From the NCBI GenBank assembly GCA_024398615.1, contig JAKSIU010000012.1, positions 1 to 64,000 of the forward strand: a stretch of DNA of 64,000 nt, in the 5' to 3' direction. Within the stretch, counting starts at the first letter, position 1, and each line of letters opens with the position of its first letter. Made by a program: the position numbers and the translations under genes. The stretch comes from Bacteroidaceae bacterium. GTDB taxonomy: Bacteria; Bacteroidota; Bacteroidia; Bacteroidales; Bacteroidaceae. This document shows positions 7,617 through 15,294 of this stretch, piece after piece. A model generated the notes under the pieces. That model did no database searches. It had not been told where the DNA came from and worked only from the letters and a program-made list of their open reading frames with translations.

Positions 7617-8585
7617 TTATTTGTCATTTGTAAGGCCTGTGCCGCGTGTCTGATGCAGGAACTCCTGCAGTTTCCTTTCGCGCATGGCCATGAATTCGTG
7701 GGCCTGGGGGCTGTCGGGCTGGAGCGGGCGGTGGGCCATCATGGAGCGCAGCTGTGATGCCTGCTCCAGCAGATTCCTCTGGGCGGGATCGAAGCCCCAG
7801 TCCATGAAGCGGTCAAAGATCATGTCGGCGGCAAGGGACGACGGGTGCAGCATGTCATCGGCATAGAAGCGGTAGTCACGCAGTTCGTCCATCAGGATTT
7901 CGTATGCCGGAAAGTAGTGGGCGTTGTCAAAGCGGTTCACTATGCGGTCCACGGCCAGCAGCAGGGTGGATTTGCTCAGTTGGTTTTCATGCAGTCCGTC
8001 GGCCAGATGGCGGACTGGGCTTACGGTGAAAATCCACTGGCGGGCGGGATTGCCGCCCACGTAATGTCCAAGGGCCTGTACGCATTCGTCAACGCTCAGG
8101 CGGCGGCGCTCAAAGCGGCTTCCTGGCAGTTTGTGGCAGTTGGACACCACCATGCCGCTCTCGCGGTCGGTATAGACATATGCGCTGCCCAGAGTCACGA
8201 CCACCCAGCTTTTGCGTTCGTAGAATTCCGATGCCTTGGCCAGTTCGCTGTTGGCGTTGTCAAGAAACTCCTGTGCTGTGGGCTTTGCAAAGCTGCTGTG
8301 ATGGTGGAAGGAGCAGAACCCGGCCTTGGTTTCAATGATGTCTTCAGGGATGAAGCTGCAGCCGTAGGGGTTGATGCTGTAGCCCTCGAGCAGTCCCAGA
8401 CAGTCAGCTATGGAGCAGGGGTTGAACAGCACCCCGAACGGATTGGTCAGAGTGTCAAGGTAGTGCTCCTGGCAACGGCGTCCCATTTCCTGGGCAAAGC
8501 AGGAGCCCACGAACATAATGGAACTGGAATACCCGAATCTGGGTTCCATGGGTTCCGCGGTGACCCTTGTAAGCAGTTCGGCCAT
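7617..8585 (-). CDS. GSCFA domain protein
   Basis: 322 residues. The family-defining motif GSCFA is at 27-31, followed by an N-terminal region typical of PF08885 (NPFGVLFNP, a later FTVSPVRH, and ADDMLHPSSLA near the C terminus). The motif Ser28 and the late Asp/His pair look like the SGNH-hydrolase arrangement (inference), so an esterase or acyltransferase role on a glycan is plausible, but the family activity is not established. There is no signal peptide. Its ATG abuts the stop of the nucleotidyltransferase gene, indicating tight coupling with nucleotide-sugar synthesis. Confidence 0.88.
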   Translation of the reverse strand: MAELLTRVTAEPMEPRFGYSSSIMFVGSCFAQEMGRRCQEHYLDTLTNPFGVLFNPCSIADCLGLLEGYSINPYGCSFIPEDIIETKAGFCSFHHHSSFAKPTAQEFLDNANSELAKASEFYERKSWVVVTLGSAYVYTDRESGMVVSNCHKLPGSRFERRRLSVDECVQALGHYVGGNPARQWIFTVSPVRHLADGLHENQLSKSTLLLAVDRIVNRFDNAHYFPAYEILMDELRDYRFYADDMLHPSSLAADMIFDRFMDWGFDPAQRNLLEQASQLRSMMAHRPLQPDSPQAHEFMAMRERKLQEFLHQTRGTGLTNDK

Positions 8586-9323
8586 TTACCTTATTATACC
8601 TTTATATTCGCTGCACACCTTACGGTATGATTCCAGATTGCCTATGTCATAGCGGCTGCCGGGCATCTCCATGGCGTGGACTGCGGTCTGTGTGCATAGC
8701 CAGGCAATGTAACTGCCGGGGGCATCGGTGCCGCAGCCGGCTTCAATGCCGCGGGCGACCAGACGGGCATCGGCCTTTGTGTAATAGTAGAAGGGCGGGC
8801 AGCTCCAGTTTGACTTGGGCTGGGCCGGCTTTTCCTCCATGCCGGTGATGAGGTCGTTTCCATCGGTCTCCAGCACTCCGCATTTGGTCAGGCGGGAACG
8901 GTCTTCAACGAAGAAGCGCATTACACACGATGTCCCTTTGCAGCGGGTGTAGTCGAGGAAACGGCTTAGGGAGAAGTCCAGCACGTTGTCACCGGCAATG
9001 ACCAGCAGGTCGTCATCAAGATTCAGGGTGTCAATGGCGAACTGGATGTCACGCACTGCGCCCAGACGTGTCTCGTTGGTGCCGGTGCCGTCATCGACTA
9101 TCGTTATGGACTGGCTTTTTGTGGCTGCCCAGTCACGGAAATGACCTGCAAAACGGTGGTTGGAAATGACAATGTAGCCGTCAACCATGCCGGTGGAGTC
9201 AATATCGTCAACAAGCCAGTCAAGAATGGTCTTGTCGCCCACCTTGAGCAGCGGCTTGGGGAAGTTCTCGGTCAGCGGATACAGCCTTGTGGCGTAGCCT
9301 GCTGCAAGTATGAGGCATTTCAT
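8586..9323 (-). CDS. Sugar-1-phosphate nucleotidyltransferase
   Basis: 245 residues. The start at 9323 is preferred over an upstream in-frame ATG at 9374, which lies inside galE. The N terminus MKCLILAAGYATRLYPLT carries the nucleotidyltransferase loop, with PKPLLKVGDKT next, then VIAGDNVLDF (metal and phosphate site) and [10 protein letters not shown]. The protein is shorter than RfbA and lacks its C-terminal helices, so it belongs to the short RmlA/GCD1-like group whose sugar is hard to predict. It starts 2 bp after galE ends and abuts the GSCFA gene, so the three form one unit. By context it supplies an activated sugar. Confidence 0.9.
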   Translation of the reverse strand: MKCLILAAGYATRLYPLTENFPKPLLKVGDKTILDWLVDDIDSTGMVDGYIVISNHRFAGHFRDWAATKSQSITIVDDGTGTNETRLGAVRDIQFAIDTLNLDDDLLVIAGDNVLDFSLSRFLDYTRCKGTSCVMRFFVEDRSRLTKCGVLETDGNDLITGMEEKPAQPKSNWSCPPFYYYTKADARLVARGIEAGCGTDAPGSYIAWLCTQTAVHAMEMPGSRYDIGNLESYRKVCSEYKGIIR

Positions 9324-9325
9324 AT

Positions 9326-10336
9326 TCAGAATCCGTTGGGGTTGTTCTTCTGCCAGTTCCAGCTGTCGCGGCACATCTCGTCAATGCCGTACCGGGCCTG
9401 CCAGCCAAGTTCCTTCCGGGCTTTTGACGGGTCGCTGTAGCATGTGGCTATGTCGCCCGGACGGCGTGGCTTGATTGAATAGGGTACCTTGACTCCGTTC
9501 ACTCTCTGGAAGGCGTTGACTATGTCGAGAACCGAATAGCCGTGACCTGTTCCAAGATTGTAGATGGCCAGGCCGCAATTGTCCTGGATGGCCTTGAGGG
9601 CGGCTACATGACCGGCAGCAAGGTCAACCACATGGATGTAGTCGCGGACGCCAGTGCCGTCAGGTGTGTCATAGTCATTGCCAAAGACACCCAGTTCGGG
9701 ACGCTTGCCCACAGCCACCTGAGTGACGTATGGCATGAGGTTGTTGGGTATGCCGTTCGGATTTTCGCCTATCAGTCCGCTGGGATGGGCTCCTATGGGG
9801 TTGAAGTAGCGTAGCAGTACCACGTTCCAGGCGGGATCGGCCTTCTGCATGTCGGTCAGAATCTGCTCGAGCATGCTCTTGGTCCAGCCATAGGGGTTGG
9901 TGCAGCTGCCTTTGGGGCATTGTTCGGTAATTGGGATGAAGGCAGGGTCTCCATAGACCGTGGCGCTTGACGAGAAGATGATGTTCCGGCAGCCGTGGGC
10001 TTTCAGGGCCTGGACCAGTACCAGCGTGCCTCCAATGTTGTTTTCATAATATTCAATTGGCATGGAGACCGATTCTCCCACTGCCTTGAGTCCGGCAAAG
10101 TGGATGCAGGCATCGAACTTGTACTGTTCAAGCACACTGTCCAGTCCCTGACGGTCACGTATGTCAACCTTGTAGAAAGGAGTGTGGATGCCTGTGATGC
10201 GTTCCACCCTGTTGAGACTCTCCGGGTTCGAGTTGCTCAGATTGTCAATGACTACAGCCGTATGGCCGGCCTTATATAGCTCTACCAGCGTGTGGGAGCC
10301 AATAAAACCGGCTCCTCCGGTTACCAGAATGTTCAT
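9326..10336 (-). CDS. galE: UDP-glucose 4-epimerase
   Basis: 336 residues, the usual GalE length. The Rossmann motif GGAGFIGS is at 7-14, the catalytic triad is Ser124 (FSSSATVYG), Tyr149 and Lys153 (NPYGWTKS), and RYFNPIGAHPSG and the C-terminal GWQARYG are typical. It interconverts UDP-glucose and UDP-galactose. It is the first gene of the minus-strand set galE, nucleotidyltransferase, GSCFA, with 2-bp or smaller gaps, and has its own -7 element at 10354-10361. Confidence 0.96.
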   Translation of the reverse strand: MNILVTGGAGFIGSHTLVELYKAGHTAVVIDNLSNSNPESLNRVERITGIHTPFYKVDIRDRQGLDSVLEQYKFDACIHFAGLKAVGESVSMPIEYYENNIGGTLVLVQALKAHGCRNIIFSSSATVYGDPAFIPITEQCPKGSCTNPYGWTKSMLEQILTDMQKADPAWNVVLLRYFNPIGAHPSGLIGENPNGIPNNLMPYVTQVAVGKRPELGVFGNDYDTPDGTGVRDYIHVVDLAAGHVAALKAIQDNCGLAIYNLGTGHGYSVLDIVNAFQRVNGVKVPYSIKPRRPGDIATCYSDPSKARKELGWQARYGIDEMCRDSWNWQKNNPNGF

Positions 10337-10353
10337 TTTCAGAGTATTTTCCG

Positions 10354-10381
10354 CAAAGATAGGAAAACTTGCCTACTTTTG
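10354..10381. promoter_or_regulatory. Divergent -7 elements for galE (minus) and dus (plus)
   Basis: On the minus strand 10354-10361 reads TATCTTTG, 18 bp before galE. On the plus strand 10374-10381 reads TACTTTTG, 22 bp before the dus ATG. Both fit TAnnTTTG; neither has an obvious -33 TTG. Confidence 0.65.
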
Positions 10382-10403
10382 CAGGAAAATTGACTGACAG
10401 GAA

Positions 10404-11396
10404 ATGAAGATAGGCAATATAGAGTTTCGCGAGCATCCGGTTTTCCTGGCTCCCATGGAGGACGTGACCGATCCTGCATTCCGTCTCATGTGCAAGCGTT
10501 TCGGCGCTGACATGGTGTATTCGGAGTTCATATCGTCCGATGCCCTGGTGCGCGAGGTGAACCGTTCCATGCAGAAACTCACGCTTTGTGATGAGGAACG
10601 TCCGGTAGTAATCCAGATTTACGGTACAAAGACCGATGCAATGGTCGGTGCCGCGCAGATGGCACAGGCCGCAGGGCCCGATGTGCTGGACCTGAACTTT
10701 GGCTGTCCGGTCAAGAAGGTCGCAGGCAAGGGCGGTGGTGCAGGCATGTTGCAGAATGTGCCCAAGATGCTGGAGATAACGAAAGCGGTAGTCGATGCCG
10801 TGAAGATTCCGGTTACCGTCAAGACCCGTCTGGGCTGGAATGATGACAGCAAGATAATTGTGGAGCTGGCGGAGCGTCTGCAGGACTGCGGCATCCAGGC
10901 GCTTACCATACACGGCCGCACCCGTGCCCAGATGTATACCGGTCAGGCCGACTGGACTCTGATAGGTGAGGTGAAGAACAATCCGCGCATGCACATTCCC
11001 ATAATCGGCAACGGCGATGTGACTACTCCTGAACGGGCAAAGGAATGCTTCGACCGGTATGGGGTGGATGCCGTCATGATAGGACGCGGCAGTTTCGGGC
11101 GGCCGTGGATTTTCAAGGAGGTCCGTCATTATCTTGATACGGGTGAGCTCATGCCTGATCCGGGTTTCGACTGGAAACTGGATGTGATAAGGCAGCAGGC
11201 GCTGGACAGCGTGGCCCGTCTGGACGAGCGGCGCGGCATTGTCCACATACGCCGTCATCTGGCCCAGAGCCCTATATTCAAAGGTATTCCGGATTTCCGC
11301 CATACCCGCATTGAAATGCTGCGCGCCGAAACGCTTGACGACCTGTTTGCCGTCTTTGACCGCATCAGACTTATGCCGCATGATCAGACACTATAA
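10404..11396 (+). CDS. dusB: tRNA-dihydrouridine synthase, DusB type
   Basis: 330 residues. The FMN-dependent TIM barrel starts APMEDVTDPAFR (16-27). The catalytic Cys101 lies in LNFGCPVKKV, followed by KTRLGW, HGRTRAQMYTG and IGRGSFGRPW, the phosphate-binding end of the barrel. It reduces a uridine in the D loop of tRNA to dihydrouridine. Six bp separate it from the U32 gene, so the two RNA-modification enzymes are likely cotranscribed. A second, DusC-like paralogue lies at 60882-61796. Confidence 0.95.
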   Translation: MKIGNIEFREHPVFLAPMEDVTDPAFRLMCKRFGADMVYSEFISSDALVREVNRSMQKLTLCDEERPVVIQIYGTKTDAMVGAAQMAQAAGPDVLDLNFGCPVKKVAGKGGGAGMLQNVPKMLEITKAVVDAVKIPVTVKTRLGWNDDSKIIVELAERLQDCGIQALTIHGRTRAQMYTGQADWTLIGEVKNNPRMHIPIIGNGDVTTPERAKECFDRYGVDAVMIGRGSFGRPWIFKEVRHYLDTGELMPDPGFDWKLDVIRQQALDSVARLDERRGIVHIRRHLAQSPIFKGIPDFRHTRIEMLRAETLDDLFAVFDRIRLMPHDQTL

Positions 11397-11402
11397 TCAG
11401 AT

Positions 11403-12644
11403 ATGACTAGAAACGATTTTGAGATAATGGCCCCTGTTGGTTCATGGGAGTCGCTGGCCGCGGCTTTCCAGGCAGGTGCCAATTCCATATACTTCGGGGT
11501 TGAGAAACTGAACATGCGTTCGCGCAGCGCCAGTCATTTCACTCTTGATGACCTGAGGGAGATTGCATCGCAGTGCAGTGAGCATGGCGTCCAGAGCTAT
11601 CTGACCCTTAACACCGTCATGTACGGTGAAGACATCCCGCTTATTCATGAAATTGTCGATGCGGCTCTTGAGGCTGGGATATCGGCCATCATTGCATGCG
11701 ACATAGCGGTCATGACCTACTGCCGCAAGGTGGGTATGGAGGTGCATCTGTCCACACAGCTCAATATCAGCAACATTGAAGCACTGCGTTTCTATGCGCA
11801 GTTTGCCGATGTGGTGGTGCTGGCGCGCGAACTCAATCTTGATCAGGTTGCGGAGATCTACCGCCATATTCAGGAAGAGAACATCTGCGGCCCGGGCGGT
11901 CGGCAGATACGCATAGAGATGTTCTGCCATGGCGCGCTGTGCATGGCAATAAGCGGCAAGTGCTATCTGAGTCTGAACGAACTTGGAGCCAGCGCCAACC
12001 GTGGTGCCTGCATGCAGGTATGCCGTCGCGGATACATAGTCAAGGATAGGGAGTCCGATATCGAACTGGCAGTTGAAAACCAGTATATCATGTCCCCGAA
12101 GGATCTGAAGACACTGCGTTTCATGGACAGGATGATAGAGGCAGGCGTACGTGTATTCAAGATAGAGGGACGCGCCCGCGGTCCTGAATATGTCAGAACG
12201 GTAGCGCAGTGTTACGGCCAGGCAATTGAGGCCTGCCTTGAAAACAGGTTTACCGAGGAACTCAAGGACAGTCTTGACGAACAGCTCAAGACCGTGTTCA
12301 ACCGTGGTTTCTGGGACGGCTATTATCTTGGCCAGCGGCTTGGCGAATGGAATGAGAAATACGGCTCACAGGCTACTGAAACAAAGGTATACGCCGGCAA
12401 ATGCACTGATTATTTCTCAAAGCTGGGAGTAGGTGAGTTCCTTATTGAAGCATCGCCCCTGAAGGCTGGCGAGAAACTCATGGTGACCGGTAACGCCACG
12501 GGATGCATCACGTTCAATCTTGACGATCCGCGTGTGAATCTGAAAAGTGTTGAAGAGGTTCCTCAAGGTGTACGGGTATCGTTCCGTACTCCTGAAAAGG
12601 TCCGCCGTGGTGATAAGTTGTACCGCGTCGTGGCGCGTGAGTGA
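11403..12644 (+). CDS. U32 family protein, probable tRNA or rRNA hydroxylation factor
   Basis: 413 residues. It begins IMAPVGSWESLAAAFQAGANSIYFG, the conserved U32 N terminus. The signature EMFCHGALCMAISGKCYLS lies at 172-190 with Cys residues of the kind that bind a cluster in this family, and a C-terminal domain after about 320 resembles the extra beta domain of YegQ/TrhP. The family was named as peptidases, but characterised members (TrhP, RlhA) act in prephenate-dependent hydroxylation of tRNA U34 or 23S rRNA. Its coupling to dusB supports an RNA role (inference). Confidence 0.9.
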   Translation: MTRNDFEIMAPVGSWESLAAAFQAGANSIYFGVEKLNMRSRSASHFTLDDLREIASQCSEHGVQSYLTLNTVMYGEDIPLIHEIVDAALEAGISAIIACDIAVMTYCRKVGMEVHLSTQLNISNIEALRFYAQFADVVVLARELNLDQVAEIYRHIQEENICGPGGRQIRIEMFCHGALCMAISGKCYLSLNELGASANRGACMQVCRRGYIVKDRESDIELAVENQYIMSPKDLKTLRFMDRMIEAGVRVFKIEGRARGPEYVRTVAQCYGQAIEACLENRFTEELKDSLDEQLKTVFNRGFWDGYYLGQRLGEWNEKYGSQATETKVYAGKCTDYFSKLGVGEFLIEASPLKAGEKLMVTGNATGCITFNLDDPRVNLKSVEEVPQGVRVSFRTPEKVRRGDKLYRVVARE

Positions 12645-12686
12645 CATTCTTTCGGAAAAAACTGAATATCGGCCGTATTTTTAGAC

Positions 12687-12694
12687 TATATTTG
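12687..12694 (+). promoter_or_regulatory. -7 element for the inositol-phosphate synthase gene
   Basis: TATATTTG (TAnnTTTG) lies 27 bp before ATG 12722 and after the U32 stop, so the synthase gene probably has its own promoter. Confidence 0.6.
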
Positions 12695-12721
12695 CTGAAT
12701 AATGGTAAAAAGGAATATCTG

Positions 12722-14047
12722 ATGGAATACAATATCAGGCCGGCGGACGGCAAACTTGGAGTCTTGAGCGTTGGACTGGGTGCTGTTGCAACGACATTCA
12801 TGACCGGTACTCTTATGGCGCGTAAGGGACTGGCCAATCCTGTGGGGGCCTTTACCCAGCTGGGCAAGATGCGTGTCGGACGCGGCAAGGACAAGAAATA
12901 TCTGAAAGTAGGTGAAGTGGTTCCCATGACGAACCTGAATGACATTGTATTCGGTGCATGGGATGTTTTCACAGACAATGCCTACGAAAGTGCAAGGTTC
13001 TGCAAGGTCCTGAAGCCCGAAGACATTGAGCCGGTGCGTGATGAGCTGGAGGCCATCCGTCCCATGAAGGCTTGTTTTGACGTCAATTTTGCCCAAAATC
13101 TCATGGATCCGGAATTCGGACGTGTTCCCGAGCCACTGTGGGCAATGCCCGACGACACACGTTGGAATTATGCTCAGAATCTGCGTGAGGACATACGCCG
13201 TTTCAAGCAGGAGAATGGTCTTGACCGTGTGATTGTATTCTGGATTGCCAGTACAGAGGCATATTGCCCGCGCAATGAGCAGGTTCACGGCACTCTGGCC
13301 GGTTTTGAAGCCGCCATGAAGGCCGATGACCGCAAGCATCTGGCTCCCAGCATGATTTACGCATACGCTGCACTCATGGAGGGATGCCCGTTCATAATGG
13401 GCGCTCCGAATGTATGTGTGGATATTCCAGCCATGTTCGAGCTGTCAAAGAAGCAGGGACTTCCCATCGTCGGCAAGGATTTCAAGAGCGGCCAGACCAT
13501 GATGAAGACCGCAATGGCTCCAATCTTCGCAACCCGTCTGCTCGGTGTGGAGGGATGGTTCTCAACCAATATCCTTGGCAACCGTGACGGTCAGGTAATC
13601 GAACATCCGGATAATTTCGAGACCAAGCGCATAAGCAAGGCATCCAGCATTGAGTGGATTCTTGATGCCGATGCCCAGCCGGAACTCTATTCGGACATAT
13701 ATCATAAGGTGAAAATCAACTATTATCCGCCTCGTGGTGACAGCAAGGAAAGTTGGGACAACATTGACATATTCGGTTGGATGAACTATCCCATGCAGAT
13801 CAAGGTGAATTTCCTTTGCCGCGATTCCATCCTGGCAGCTCCTATTTGTCTGGACCTGATGCTTTTCACCGACCTTGCACTGCGTGCAGGCATGAGCGGT
13901 GTGCAGGAATGGCTCTCGTTTTATGTCAAGAAGCCAATGACTTACGATGATGAGAATCCTGTTCACGACCTGTTCCAGCAGTTTGCCATGCTGAAGAACC
14001 AGTTGCGTCTGTTCGGCGGATACGAGGCTGATCAGGAACTCGACTGA
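12722..14047 (+). CDS. ino1: myo-Inositol-1(3)-phosphate synthase
   Basis: 441 residues. ATG 12722 is preceded by AAAAAGGAAT, a usable ribosome-binding site, and the longer frame from 12641 would overlap the U32 gene and the promoter. The NAD-binding loop GVLSVGLGAVATTF, the inserted GNRDGQ region and the active-site segment DFKSGQTMMKT are recognisable. The enzyme cyclises glucose-6-phosphate to inositol phosphate. In Bacteroides this reaction feeds inositol phospholipids and inositol sphingolipids. No phosphatidylinositol synthase, phosphatase or sphingolipid gene is adjacent; the gene has its own promoter and a strong terminator, so it is a single-gene unit here. Confidence 0.94.
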   Translation: MEYNIRPADGKLGVLSVGLGAVATTFMTGTLMARKGLANPVGAFTQLGKMRVGRGKDKKYLKVGEVVPMTNLNDIVFGAWDVFTDNAYESARFCKVLKPEDIEPVRDELEAIRPMKACFDVNFAQNLMDPEFGRVPEPLWAMPDDTRWNYAQNLREDIRRFKQENGLDRVIVFWIASTEAYCPRNEQVHGTLAGFEAAMKADDRKHLAPSMIYAYAALMEGCPFIMGAPNVCVDIPAMFELSKKQGLPIVGKDFKSGQTMMKTAMAPIFATRLLGVEGWFSTNILGNRDGQVIEHPDNFETKRISKASSIEWILDADAQPELYSDIYHKVKINYYPPRGDSKESWDNIDIFGWMNYPMQIKVNFLCRDSILAAPICLDLMLFTDLALRAGMSGVQEWLSFYVKKPMTYDDENPVHDLFQQFAMLKNQLRLFGGYEADQELD

Positions 14048-14061
14048 TAATTGTATACTTT

Positions 14062-14113
14062 TACCAGGGGGTTGCATATTCTTATTGAAAATGCACTCCT
14101 GGTATTATTTTTT
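14062..14113 (+). terminator. Terminator after the inositol-phosphate synthase gene
   Basis: TACCAGGGGGTTGCAT (14062-14077) pairs with ATGCACTCCTGGTA (14091-14104) with small bulges, followed by TTATTTTTT. It isolates the gene from argR. Confidence 0.8.
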
Positions 14114-14114
14114 C

Positions 14115-14155
14115 TGCATACTCTTGCATATGTATGATTATTATGATTAATTTTG
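14115..14155 (+). promoter_or_regulatory. argR promoter with candidate ArgR operator repeats
   Basis: TTG (14124-14126), a 21-bp spacer and TAATTTTG (14148-14155) match the Bacteroidota promoter. Two TGCATA direct repeats at 14115-14120 and 14125-14130, 10 bp apart, sit on the -33 element. One helical turn between them is what a hexameric repressor such as ArgR could use, so autoregulation of the arginine operon is plausible; the operator assignment is inference. Confidence 0.55.
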
Positions 14156-14183
14156 CAGTCGAATACAGAATTTTTATGCAAAT

Positions 14184-14666
14184 ATGAAAAATAAGAACAA
14201 CCGCCTCGAAGCCATCCGCATGGTCATATCGGAACAGGATGTGAAAAACCAGGAGCAGCTGTTGCAGATTCTTCTCCAGAAGGGATATAGTGTAACGCAG
14301 GCTACATTGTCACGTGATTTGAAGAAGATGAAGATATCAAAGGTCGCGAATACGTATGGAGACTATCTGTATGTGCTTCCCAATCATGCACTCCTGCAGA
14401 AGAAAACCGGTACGGCAGCGCTCGATGACCATACGCTGAACCAGCCCAGATACGGTTTCGTGTCACTTAATTTTTCAGGGAACATGGCTGTCATCAAGAC
14501 CAAGCCGGGATATGCCAGCAGTCTTGCATACGATATTGACAACCATAACATTCCGGGGGTTCTGGGTACGATTGCTGGCGATGACACCCTGCTCATTGTC
14601 CTTTCCGAGAACGCCAACCGCATGGAAATCAAGCATCAACTTGAACCGATAATTGTTTCATTATAA
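14184..14666 (+). CDS. argR: Arginine repressor
   Basis: 160 residues. The N-terminal winged helix contains QATLSRDLKKMKI (39-51), the typical ArgR recognition helix. The C-terminal hexamerisation and arginine-binding domain contains GTIAGDDT (128-135), a family hallmark. It senses arginine and controls its biosynthesis. It is first in argR, GNAT, argG, pspC, argC, argD, and repeats in its own promoter suggest autoregulation. Confidence 0.96.
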   Translation: MKNKNNRLEAIRMVISEQDVKNQEQLLQILLQKGYSVTQATLSRDLKKMKISKVANTYGDYLYVLPNHALLQKKTGTAALDDHTLNQPRYGFVSLNFSGNMAVIKTKPGYASSLAYDIDNHNIPGVLGTIAGDDTLLIVLSENANRMEIKHQLEPIIVSL

Positions 14667-14670
14667 GAAC

Positions 14671-15270
14671 ATGGAAACTGATATTCAGGTGATGGTCGCA
14701 GACGCATCACATGAAAAGTACATTGACACAATTCTGGATACCATAAGCGAGGCTGCCAAGGTCCGTGGCACCGGCATAGCCAAGCGTACCCATGAATATC
14801 TTCTGAAGAAAATGCTTGAGGCGAAAGCCGTGATCGCCCTTTCCGACGGACGCTTTGTAGGATTCAGCTACATTGAGACCTGGCAGGACAAGCAGTATGT
14901 CACGACATCCGGTCTTATTGTCCATCCCGATTTCCGCGGACTGGGCGTGGCAAAGAGAATCAAGGACCTGACATTCACACTGGCCAGAGTACGCTGGCCC
15001 AATGCAAAGATCTTCTCCCTGACAAGCGGTGCTGCCGTCATGGCCATGAACACCAAGCTGGGTTACAAGCCGGTGACGTTTTCGGAACTGACCGACGATG
15101 AGTCCTTCTGGCGTGGCTGCGAGGGTTGTGTGAACGTGGATGTGCTCCACCGTCTGGGGCGCAGGTACTGCATCTGCACGGGCATGCTGTTCGATCCGCA
15201 TGAGAATCTGCCGGCCAAGATTCCGGCCGATGTAATGCAGCGTATCAGCGAGATAGACGGTAATGAATAG
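14671..15270 (+). CDS. GNAT acyltransferase of the arginine operon
   Basis: 199 residues from ATG 14671, 4 bp after argR. The GNAT acyl-CoA-binding segment is GLIVHPDFRGLGVAKRI, with the R-G-L-G-V-A loop at 89-94. The C-terminal third is Cys-rich (GCEGCVNVDV, RYCICTGML), unusual for a GNAT. No ArgA, ArgJ or amino-acid kinase-fused synthase is seen, so by position this is the best candidate for the first step of the pathway, acylation of glutamate. Bacteroides fragilis is known to use N-succinyl rather than N-acetyl intermediates, so the donor may be succinyl-CoA. Function is inferred from context. Confidence 0.82.
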   Translation: METDIQVMVADASHEKYIDTILDTISEAAKVRGTGIAKRTHEYLLKKMLEAKAVIALSDGRFVGFSYIETWQDKQYVTTSGLIVHPDFRGLGVAKRIKDLTFTLARVRWPNAKIFSLTSGAAVMAMNTKLGYKPVTFSELTDDESFWRGCEGCVNVDVLHRLGRRYCICTGMLFDPHENLPAKIPADVMQRISEIDGNE

Positions 15271-15294
15271 TTTTTTCTTTTAACGGATAAGGAA

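Noticed and set aside
10272..11381. 369-codon minus-strand frame across dusB
   Set aside because: It lies opposite a clearly conserved dusB, crosses the divergent promoter pair, and its product looks random.
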